Shown: positions 34,188 to 39,514 of the stretch, piece by piece
How positions within the stretch are numbered: the stretch's first letter is position 1
Layout: each line of letters starts with the position of its first letter
NCBI GenBank assembly: GCA_937886445.1
Contig: CALGBY010000099.1
Coordinates: 1-39,514 of the forward strand
Direction: 5' to 3'
Origin: an uncultured Clostridia bacterium
GTDB lineage: Bacteria > Bacillota > Clostridia > Christensenellales > Aristaeellaceae
DNA: 39,514 bases
Translations under genes and position numbers: made by a program
The notes under the pieces: model-generated
The model's input: the letters and a program-made list of their open reading frames with translations, nothing else
The model's database searches: none
Told to the model about the DNA's origin: nothing

Positions 34188-34385
34188 TTATCTGTATGGA
34201 TCGTTATCTTTTGTCCGGATACTGCAATAGTTTACCGCACCGCTTCCATCCTTTCGGTAGGCGCACTTACTGCAATTGTGATCCGCTTTGCCGGTTCCGT
34301 TATCGTTGAACCCAGGACAGGAATTCGGTAATGTGACGATCAGATAATACGGTGGATCAGAACTGTATGTTTTCCCGCCGACGCA
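34188..34385 (-). pseudogene. Leaderless core remnant of a third precursor
   Basis: The 65 codons between a TGC at 34385 and TAA at 34190-34188 encode KTYSSDPPYYLIVTLP, CSKCAYRKDGSGAVNYCSIR and a terminal DPYR. They match the core of the amber-interrupted precursor (YSDDPPYYLIT, CEVCVHRDG, YCKIRT, DPY). There is no start codon or leader: the upstream base is the edge of a copied promoter cassette (34386-34440). A deletion or recombination evidently replaced the leader with promoter DNA. It had not been called as a gene because no start exists. Confidence 0.75.
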
Positions 34386-34440
34386 CTACCGGTCAGATAA
34401 AGTATACAATGATCGACTGCGGTTGTCAAACAGAACACAA
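34386..34440 (-). repeat. Promoter cassette repeat, copy 2
   Basis: About 55 bp, near-identical to 34970-35023 (roughly eight differences and one indel), spanning the whole promoter and ~10 bp on each side. Its right-hand partner ends exactly at the leaderless precursor core. Confidence 0.8.
34401..34429 (-). promoter_or_regulatory. Promoter copy 2 (RiPP locus)
   Basis: On the minus strand, TTGACA (34429-34424) and TATACT (34406-34401) have 17-bp spacing. It drives toward the precursor and radical SAM genes. Confidence 0.85.
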
Positions 34441-34568
34441 GCCCGAACAGGCAGCAGCCTGAACAGGGGGTGAAGGTTCGCTTTGCTGAACGAAGTGAAG
34501 CAGAGCGAAGCGAAAAAAAGCCGCCCCTACGCTTCACGGCAGCCCTGTCTGAGGTCTGCACAGCCATC
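34441..34568. other. Non-coding spacer upstream of promoter copy 2
   Basis: Contains short GAAG/GCGA repeats (near 34478-34512) that can fold on themselves. No gene is supported on either strand. Confidence 0.4.
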
Positions 34569-34593
34569 AAAAAAAGGGGCAATGAAGCCCCTT
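34569..34593 (-). terminator. Intrinsic terminator of the double-glycine peptide gene
   Basis: On the minus strand AAGGGGC, a 6-nt loop and GCCCCTT are followed by a run of eight T. Confidence 0.85.
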
Positions 34594-34635
34594 GACATGC
34601 ACTTGTTGAATTTTCTCTTAGCGTGTTCATTCTCA

Positions 34636-34911
34636 TCAAAAGACATCGATGAAGGGATGCTGGTACTTATAATAACCATAGCCGGGCAAGCAGAAGTACT
34701 TCACAACTCTGTTTCCTAAAGGCTGGTTATCTTTGTATTCGCATTGTATGCAATCTTCACAATAAGCTATTTCAGTACGGCCCTTCGGACAAGTTCTTAT
34801 ATTTTCCCCTCCTGCCACCTGCTTCATTTCTTCCTCGTTCAGCTCCGCGAGCTTCTTGTTCGGGGTTTCAACTTCGTTCCTGAGAGCGTTCAGTTCTTCC
34901 TGCGTTTTCAT
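34636..34911 (-). CDS. Double-glycine leader, cysteine-rich peptide precursor
   Basis: 91 aa. The leader MKTQEELNALRNEVETPNKK continues to the double-glycine motif LNEEEMKQVAGG at residues ~24-35. The core of ~56 residues has C-x8-C-x2-C-x2-C (near TCPKGRTEIAYCEDCIQC) plus a later Cys, and an aromatic tail (LPGYGYYKYQHPF). Its leader is of the bacteriocin/GG type, different from the Nif11 leaders 500 bp downstream. AAGGAGGG lies 7 nt before the ATG. It has its own promoter (34984-35012) and terminator. A C39-peptidase transporter would be expected for export but none is in the window. Confidence 0.75.
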   Translation of the reverse strand: MKTQEELNALRNEVETPNKKLAELNEEEMKQVAGGENIRTCPKGRTEIAYCEDCIQCEYKDNQPLGNRVVKYFCLPGYGYYKYQHPFIDVF

Positions 34912-34969
34912 AGCATTTCCCTCCTTGAATCAATTTACATCTTTATATACGATGCTGATGAGCGCGTGG

Positions 34970-35023
34970 CTACCTGTAGATAAAGTATATAATATTTGAC
35001 TGCTGTTGTCAAACGGAACTCAA
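34970..35023 (-). repeat. Promoter cassette repeat, copy 1
   Basis: Counterpart of 34386-34440. Both contain the same -35, -10 and flanks, including GTTCxGTTTGACAACxGCAG read on the minus strand. Confidence 0.8.
34984..35012 (-). promoter_or_regulatory. Promoter copy 1, double-glycine peptide gene
   Basis: On the minus strand, TTGACA (35012-35007) and TATACT (34989-34984) have 17-bp spacing, about 70 bp before the ATG. Confidence 0.85.
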
Positions 35024-35429
35024 GTTGGATTTTGCCGCTGCGGCAGACGCGTATACTGCACAGAACATATAGGGTAGCCCCCTGCAGTCATTCCGCAGGG
35101 GGCTTGCGCGGTCATTCGGTGATAAGCGAGGCAGATGCCGTACGTTTCACTGTAATCAAAGTTGCCGGGAACGATGCTGTCAGCAGGCGCAATGCCGGAA
35201 ATGCAGGTGATGCCGCAGAGATCGTGTACTTCCTTCTTTCGAACGATTCCCTTCTTTCTGTTTACTTGCCGTTGACGACACTAAAGGGACGGCTTTCGCT
35301 GCCCTGTACAGGTACCATACAGGTTCTGATCTATTCTGCGGTTTTTCACGGATTACCTGTAACCTTTCTCACCCGGAAGTTCGTATATACAGGTGTAACA
35401 CAAATACGGAAAGCAAGGAGACATTCATT
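35024..35429. other. Intergenic region between divergent peptide genes
   Basis: A strong 10-bp hairpin AGCCCCCTGC/GCAGGGGGCT lies at 35076-35104 without a T-run on either strand, so it is more likely a structural or attenuator element than a terminator. The rest contains open frames with no supporting signals. No clear promoter for the plus-strand peptide gene is visible. Confidence 0.45.
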
Positions 35430-35735
35430 ATGATAGAAATCATCTCGAACAAGGATTTGGAACAGGTCACCGGCGGAGCCGGAGAAACCGCCTGGGCTTA
35501 CGTGATTAACCGGAACGACTTCGCCTATACCGATGAAACGCACAGGGAAATTTTCTCTGTAGAAGAAGCCATGCGCACCAATGACCCGAGCGCGCGGCTC
35601 GCCGTGCGTCGTATTCGGGGCGGTAAGGACATGAGCGGCGGGGAGGGCGGCATTGTACATTTATTCGTGTCGAGCTTCATGGGATACTTCGAAAAGTACG
35701 GCGGAAATGTCAACGGCCGCTGCCTTCGCTTCTGA
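35430..35735 (+). CDS. Peptide with short double-glycine leader
   Basis: 101 aa. It starts MIEIISNKDLEQVTGG, a compact bacteriocin-type leader ending in Gly-Gly at residues 15-16, followed by an 85-residue body without cysteine pairs (a single Cys near the end, NGRCLRF). The body is charged with Gly-rich stretches (RIRGGKDMSGGEGG) and an aromatic C-terminus. AAGGAG is 9 nt before the ATG and a terminator follows. It could be an unmodified class II bacteriocin-like product or an effector exported through a GG-peptidase transporter encoded elsewhere. Confidence 0.65.
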   Translation: MIEIISNKDLEQVTGGAGETAWAYVINRNDFAYTDETHREIFSVEEAMRTNDPSARLAVRRIRGGKDMSGGEGGIVHLFVSSFMGYFEKYGGNVNGRCLRF

Positions 35736-35779
35736 TTGAAACAGGCAGACGGCCATGACGGCAAATGCTTTTGAAGAAC

Positions 35780-35812
35780 AAGAGGAGGCAGTGTAGGGCT
35801 GCCCCCTCTTTT
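35780..35812 (+). terminator. Intrinsic terminator after the plus-strand GG peptide
   Basis: AGAGGAGGCAG and CTGCCCCCTCT pair with one mismatch, followed by TTTTG. Confidence 0.75.
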
Positions 35813-36019
35813 GTTGCGCCTGCTCCTCTCCGTACGCGCGGTCAACATTCACAAACGCCCCGGAGCAGGTAATATGATTGACCACGCCGCTTCATCTGCT
35901 GTCTGCCTGGAAGGATCCTGCTGTTCATCGGCAATGCTCATTCTTACCGTTCCGGTAAAGGATACGGTTCGAGGGTATCGTTTGATACAACGGCGACAGA
36001 CCTTTATCTGTTGTATTCC
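35813..36019. other. Intergenic region, no gene
   Basis: A weak inverted repeat CCTGCTCC/GGAGCAGG spans 35819-35870. Nothing else is recognisable before the MITE. Confidence 0.4.
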
Positions 36020-36021
36020 TA

Positions 36022-36181
36022 GGGTGTGTCTCTAAAATGAGGAATGTGCAGTTTCAAGCAGATTTTCCGTCAGTTCAAGGCGAAGAACCGAAGGTTTACT
36101 GGAGGTAAATCGAGGTTCGACAACGCAGAAATGACGGAAAAGATGCTGAAAATGCATCGTTTTGGATTTAGAAACACACCC
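36022..36181. mobile_element. MITE-like palindromic element, 160 bp
   Basis: Terminal inverted repeats GGGTGTGTCTCTAAA (left) and its near-perfect complement TTTAGAAACACACCC (right) bound the element. TA flanks it on both sides (36020-36021, 36182-36183), the target duplication of Tc1/mariner and IS630-type transposition. Inner arms also pair: TTTTCCGTCA with TGACGGAAAA, GAACC with GGTTC, TTTACT with AGGTAAA, so most of it folds into one hairpin. It encodes no protein. Confidence 0.8.
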
Positions 36182-36188
36182 TAATATA

Positions 36189-36235
36189 CCGGACCGTTCG
36201 TCACCGAAGTGTACAGAACGGTCCGGAATTTTTTT
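36189..36235 (+). terminator. Intrinsic terminator beside the MITE
   Basis: CCGGACCGTTC pairs perfectly with GAACGGTCCGG, followed by AATTTTTTT on the plus strand. It reaches into the stop codon of the convergent HTH gene. No plus-strand gene directly precedes it; the MITE may have inserted between it and its original gene. Confidence 0.75.
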
Positions 36236-36908
36236 ATCGAAACCAGCCAATGCCGCGGTTGATCATATCGATGATCAGAAACAGCAGAACAAAAAAGGTT
36301 TCAAAAGCGAAGACAACGGAAAGGATCTTGCCCGTTTTTCTCAAACGGGTGTTTTCTTTTTCAATGCGTTCCGTTTCCTGAGCATATGTTTCTTTCAGCA
36401 CGCTGATGCTTTTGTCAAACTGCAGTTCCATTTGATGCTCATGCGCCTGCATCTGCTCGATCTGCTGGTTGTGTTGCATTTGCAGCTGATCTGAATATCG
36501 CTGATGGGTCGCCTTAAAACGGTCGAGCTGTTTTTCGTGTTCCTCATTCAGGATCCTGATCTCTTCGGATAAGTTCTCTTTTGTATTCTTCGCGCTTTCC
36601 TTTGCAGCCGGTACAGGCTTTTCTGTATGCTCTGCGGCATCTATGTATTTTGTGAACATCTCTGTTACATCACAGGCTTCCGGAAGATCAGGATGCTCTG
36701 TCAAAAACGCCATCAGCTGCTGAATGGAAAAGCCCATCGCGTTTACCAATGAGTTTACGCCTGCCAGGCCGGGCTTTTGTATGCGCGCGTAAAATAAATT
36801 ATTGATCGTATCTACTGTCAAATCGGTTTCATCTGAGAGCTGCGTCAGCGTTTTTCCGCTCAGCTTATACATCGCTTTCAGTACTTTTCCCAATGTGATA
36901 TTGTTCAT
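36234..36908 (-). CDS. HTH-coiled-coil-membrane protein
   Basis: 224 aa. Residues ~1-65 form an XRE-like helix-turn-helix (LSGKTLTQLSDETDLTVDTI). Residues ~105-190 are a long coiled coil rich in Gln, His and Glu (ILNEEHEKQLDRFKATHQRY, QMQHNQQIEQMQAHEHQMEL). One transmembrane helix at ~196-215 (ILSVVFAFETFFVLLFLI) ends the protein. It is therefore a membrane-tethered putative DNA-binding protein. AAAGGGGG lies 7 nt before the ATG. Similar membrane-bound XRE proteins are frequent in gut Clostridia, but their role is not established. Confidence 0.75.
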   Translation of the reverse strand: MNNITLGKVLKAMYKLSGKTLTQLSDETDLTVDTINNLFYARIQKPGLAGVNSLVNAMGFSIQQLMAFLTEHPDLPEACDVTEMFTKYIDAAEHTEKPVPAAKESAKNTKENLSEEIRILNEEHEKQLDRFKATHQRYSDQLQMQHNQQIEQMQAHEHQMELQFDKSISVLKETYAQETERIEKENTRLRKTGKILSVVFAFETFFVLLFLIIDMINRGIGWFR

Positions 36909-37172
36909 TTTTCAGCCCCCTTTGACAAACCTGAAAATTACATTTGAAAATTGTATGCGGCACGATTGCTGTACATTTTCTGAACTGCTACGATTTCCAC
37001 GCAGTCAGGAACCGTGCTCCGGTTTCATTATAGAGCATGAACTGCAGACATTCAAGAGAACGGAGGGATCAATCATGCGATTTTCGTAAACAAACAGAAA
37101 AGAAACAATACGGTTGGTTTCGCTTACGGAATTCAATGTTGAAAATCATGTAACCTGGGGAGTGATGATAAC

Positions 37173-37976
37173 ATGGTACTGAAATGGACAAATACAATTT
37201 CATTTGTGATGATGGTTGCGGTAAACGCGCTGGCAAACCTGATCCCGATCGGCGGGTATACCACGATGCAGATATCGGGAATGTATCCCAACCTGTTTAC
37301 ACCGGCGCCGGCAACCTTTGCGATCTGGGGTGTCATCTATGTGCTGATGGGCGTCTTTGTGCTCTATCAGTGGGGAATTCTGGACGGAGGAAAATTCAGC
37401 GCGAAGGTGCGCGATGATATCGGCCCGTGGTTTGCGGTAAGCTGCTGTTTGAATATCCTGTGGATATTTATGTGGCACTTTGATCTGATCGGGCTTTCAA
37501 CGGCAGCCATCGTTCTGCTTCTGGTTTCACTGATCCTGATCCGGAAACACCTTGTGAATGCAGACGGAAACCTTTTTCAGCGCATGGCTGCAAAAACCGG
37601 ATTTTCAGTTTATTTCGGATGGATCATAGCCGCGACCATAGCCAATATCAGTGTGTGGCTTACTAAGCTCGGATGGAACGGCTGGGGCATGTCGGCGGAT
37701 TTCTGGACATGCACGATGCTTTTGATCGGCAGTGTGATCGCCGCAGCTGTTGTGCTGCTGGGCAAAGACAGGATCGCCGCTCTTGCGGTCATGTGGGCCT
37801 ATGCCGGTATTCTGTTCAGACATCTGTCTGCTGATTACTATAACGGTATGCATCCTTATGTGGCCGCCGCCGCAGTGCTGAGCGAACTGGTGATCCTGTA
37901 TGCCATGATCATGCCGTGGTGCCTTTCGTTCGGTAAAAAACGGTGCGCGTCCGGCACGGCGCAGGCGGGGCGTTAG
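37173..37976 (+). CDS. TspO/MBR-like membrane protein
   Basis: 267 aa with about seven to eight hydrophobic helices. TPAPATFAIWGVIYVLMGVF and later FGWIIAATIANISVW carry the Trp/aromatic-rich pattern of the TspO/MBR (tryptophan-rich sensory protein) superfamily, in a longer version than the five-helix TspO. GGGGAG lies 10 nt before the ATG and the gene ends in TAG. Ligand and role are unknown; tetrapyrrole or stress-related functions are known for TspO itself. Confidence 0.7.
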   Translation: MVLKWTNTISFVMMVAVNALANLIPIGGYTTMQISGMYPNLFTPAPATFAIWGVIYVLMGVFVLYQWGILDGGKFSAKVRDDIGPWFAVSCCLNILWIFMWHFDLIGLSTAAIVLLLVSLILIRKHLVNADGNLFQRMAAKTGFSVYFGWIIAATIANISVWLTKLGWNGWGMSADFWTCTMLLIGSVIAAAVVLLGKDRIAALAVMWAYAGILFRHLSADYYNGMHPYVAAAAVLSELVILYAMIMPWCLSFGKKRCASGTAQAGR

Positions 37977-38084
37977 AATCTGCGCCTTAATCGGAAGAAC
38001 CGGAACCGTATTCACTTTGACGGAGCACGGTACCGGTGAAAAATACGCTGTCACTTTGACAGTGAACAGACAGGAAGGGAATAT

Positions 38085-38648
38085 ATGAGAAGCAAAACGA
38101 CATTCAATATCCAATATGCCCATCGCTTTTACGGCTTCAAAGGGGAAGCCCAGTATCTGCACGGGCATACCGGTATCCTCACCATCGAGGTGGAGGACAG
38201 TATCAATTCCGGTGTCAATATGGTGTTTCCGTGCAATGAGATCCGCAAGACCGCATGGAAGGTTCTGAAGAATTTTGATCACGCGCTGATCTTGCGCGAG
38301 GATGATCCGCTTCTGCCTGCTGTACTCGGCGTTTACAAGGAGCAGGGGATCATCAACGGCCACCCGCAGAACACGATGCTGGGTACGGCCTTTCATACGG
38401 ATCTTGCAGTTGCCTACCCGGAATGCAGGCTGGTGGTCACACGCGAAACGATGACTGTGGAGGGAATGATCAAGATCGTTTATGATCTGCTGAAAAACCA
38501 GTTGAACATTGTGCACATCAACTTTGCCAGCGGTGATAACGCGGCATCGGAGGATTATACGGTGAAGGATACCGTAAAACGCTGCCCGCTGTGCGGGATC
38601 GCGCTGAACGAAAACGGGACTTGCTCGAAATGCGGATACCATAAATAA
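38085..38648 (+). CDS. QueD/PTPS-like protein lacking the catalytic cysteine, with zinc ribbon
   Basis: 187 aa. T-fold motifs are IQYAHRFYGFKGEAQYLHGH (zinc histidines), NFDHALIL (catalytic Asp-His) and MTVEGMIKIVYDLL (substrate Glu). In 6-carboxytetrahydropterin synthase (QueD) and PTPS, a catalytic Cys lies four residues before HGH; here it is Ala, preceded by Glu. The C-terminal ~25 residues form a zinc ribbon, CPLCGIALNENGTCSKCGYHK being its core in two CxxC pairs. The reaction may therefore differ from QueD. AGGAAGGG precedes the ATG. It is followed 17 bp later by desulfoferrodoxin. No other queuosine genes are near. Confidence 0.82.
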   Translation: MRSKTTFNIQYAHRFYGFKGEAQYLHGHTGILTIEVEDSINSGVNMVFPCNEIRKTAWKVLKNFDHALILREDDPLLPAVLGVYKEQGIINGHPQNTMLGTAFHTDLAVAYPECRLVVTRETMTVEGMIKIVYDLLKNQLNIVHINFASGDNAASEDYTVKDTVKRCPLCGIALNENGTCSKCGYHK

Positions 38649-38665
38649 TAAAAGGAGAGATCGAT

Positions 38666-39055
38666 ATGATGATGAAATTCTATAAGTGCGCGGTATGCGG
38701 ACAGATCGTCGCGATCGTGCAGGAAACAGGAGCGCCGCTCGTATGCTGCGGTGAGGAAATGGAGGAAATAATACCCGGAAGCATGGACGCGAGCATTGAA
38801 AAGCATGTGCCGGTGATCGAGGTAACAAAGGATACGGTAACAGTGAAGGTGGGTTCCGAACCGCATCCCATGACGGAAAAGCATTGGATAGAATGGGTGT
38901 GCCTGGAGACAACGGGCGGAAACCAGCGCAAGCTGCTTAAGCCGGGGGATAACGCGGAGGCGTGCTTCAAGCTCTGCGAAGGCGACCGTGTGATCGCCGC
39001 CTACAGCTATTGCAATCTTCACGGGCTTTGGAAAGCGGAGTGTCATCCGGTGTGA
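38666..39055 (+). CDS. dfx: Desulfoferrodoxin (superoxide reductase)
   Basis: 129 aa. The N-terminal desulforedoxin-like Fe site is formed by FYKCAVCGQIV and LVCCGEEM. The superoxide-reducing centre has EKHVPVIE, SEPHPMTEKHWIEW and YCNLHGLWK, giving the four His and one Cys ligands with the nearby Glu-Lys-His. It reduces superoxide to peroxide without releasing oxygen, an anaerobe's defence. AAGGAG lies 8 nt before the first of three tandem ATGs. Confidence 0.96.
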   Translation: MMMKFYKCAVCGQIVAIVQETGAPLVCCGEEMEEIIPGSMDASIEKHVPVIEVTKDTVTVKVGSEPHPMTEKHWIEWVCLETTGGNQRKLLKPGDNAEACFKLCEGDRVIAAYSYCNLHGLWKAECHPV

Positions 39056-39217
39056 AACGAAGCACGGGAGAAGCAACTGCCCGGTACGGTGCGTGTTTCC
39101 GTATGTCGATATTATATATGAAGGAAAAATGTATCGGGCGGATCTTAAAGCTAACTGAATAGGTTTCATGACGGGGGAGAACGGCATAAATGCATGCTGC
39201 CTCCCCTTTTTGCAGAG

Positions 39218-39237
39218 GCCCCGGCAGGGGCTTTTTT
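39218..39237 (+). terminator. Intrinsic terminator before the rRNA operon
   Basis: GCCCC and GGGGC around GGCA, followed by six T. It shields the rRNA promoter from upstream transcription. Confidence 0.75.
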
Positions 39238-39288
39238 GCAGGGTATTTTCACATGGCAAAAAAAATTAAAAATCCGCGAAAAAAAGTG

Positions 39289-39318
39289 TTGACAGGAGAG
39301 GGGAGAAAGTGTTATTAT
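39289..39318 (+). promoter_or_regulatory. rRNA operon promoter
   Basis: TTGACA (39289-39294) and TATTAT (39313-39318) with 18-bp spacing, preceded by an A-rich UP-like stretch (39258-39286). The 16S start is about 135 bp downstream. Confidence 0.8.
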
Positions 39319-39452
39319 ATTCAAGCGCTCGCGAGAAGCGGGCGGGGCAGGACCTTGAAAACGATACAGAGAAGAGAAGGAAGAACGACAGTTAATTCTG
39401 AAATGAGTTTTGATCTGGAGGGCTGGGAGACCAGAACACCAGATTGAGGATT

Positions 39453-39514
39453 AAACACAAGAGTTTGATCCTGGCTCAGGACGAACGCTGGCGGCGTGCT
39501 TAACACATGCAAGT
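39453..39514 (+). rRNA. rrs: 16S ribosomal RNA, 5' end (partial)
   Basis: GAGTTTGATCCTGGCTCAGG (39461-39480) is the universal 27F primer site, followed by ACGAACGCTGGCGGCGTGC and the window end. Aligned to E. coli numbering, position 1 is near 39453. The gene continues past the window. Confidence 0.96.

Noticed and set aside
34996..35433. Plus-strand 145-codon frame before the GG peptide gene
   Set aside because: No ribosome binding site, crosses a strong hairpin, no recognisable protein; its end overlaps the real start at 35430.

Overview
The window looks like a chromosomal segment of an anaerobic Clostridia-type Firmicute, probably an uncultured gut or rumen lineage. Signs of this are the IspH-ribosomal protein S1 fusion in a cmk-plsC-ispH/rpsA block, strong AGGAGG-type ribosome binding sites, sigma-A promoters with 17-bp spacing, a T-box leader, a desulfoferrodoxin, and a tRNA gene with an encoded CCA. 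The 5' end of a 16S rRNA gene closes the window. Assignment below class level would be a guess.

Layout. 109-4723 (+): a CotH / DUF4956 / VTC-domain operon. 4754-8141 (+): core genes cmk, plsC and the ispH-rpsA fusion, ending in a clear terminator. 8180-10115 (+): purC followed by a secreted PIG-L-type deacetylase. 10177-12776 (+): a T-box riboswitch in front of an unusual HTH-cupin-acyl-CoA-synthetase fusion. 12863-18667 (-): a run of MATE transporter, DNA glycosylase, GH43 glycosidase, M29 aminopeptidase and an SGNH hydrolase. 18996-20512 (+): a membrane-anchored protein with ten exact-length 29-residue repeats and a cystatin-like C-terminal domain. 20872-23594 (-): a large secreted SH3b/peptidoglycan-binding protein. 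23657-26961 (+): lipase, RluA-type pseudouridine synthase and HAD phosphatase. 27256-27375 (+): tRNA-Thr(GGT) with its promoter.

Downstream of the tRNA, about 27.4-36.2 kb is a visibly more A+T-rich accessory region. Its core, read on the minus strand, is a RiPP-like (ribosomally made, modified peptide) locus. It holds a double-glycine leader peptide, two Nif11-type precursor genes, a leaderless remnant of a third precursor, a radical SAM/SPASM enzyme with a probable leader-binding N-domain, two GNAT acetyltransferases, and a second radical SAM gene broken by two compensating frameshifts. One Nif11 precursor carries an in-frame amber codon exactly where its paralogue has Leu43. There is also a probable reverse-transcriptase tail, a 31-codon peptide and a 207-aa unknown protein. 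A near-identical 54-bp promoter cassette occurs twice. A plus-strand double-glycine peptide and a 160-bp palindromic MITE with TA target duplication lie at the far end. The locus looks like a peptide-modification system that is diversifying and partly decaying.

36.2-39.5 kb: a HTH/coiled-coil/membrane protein (-), a TspO-like membrane protein, a QueD-like protein without the catalytic cysteine but with a zinc ribbon, desulfoferrodoxin, and then an rRNA promoter with the 16S start.
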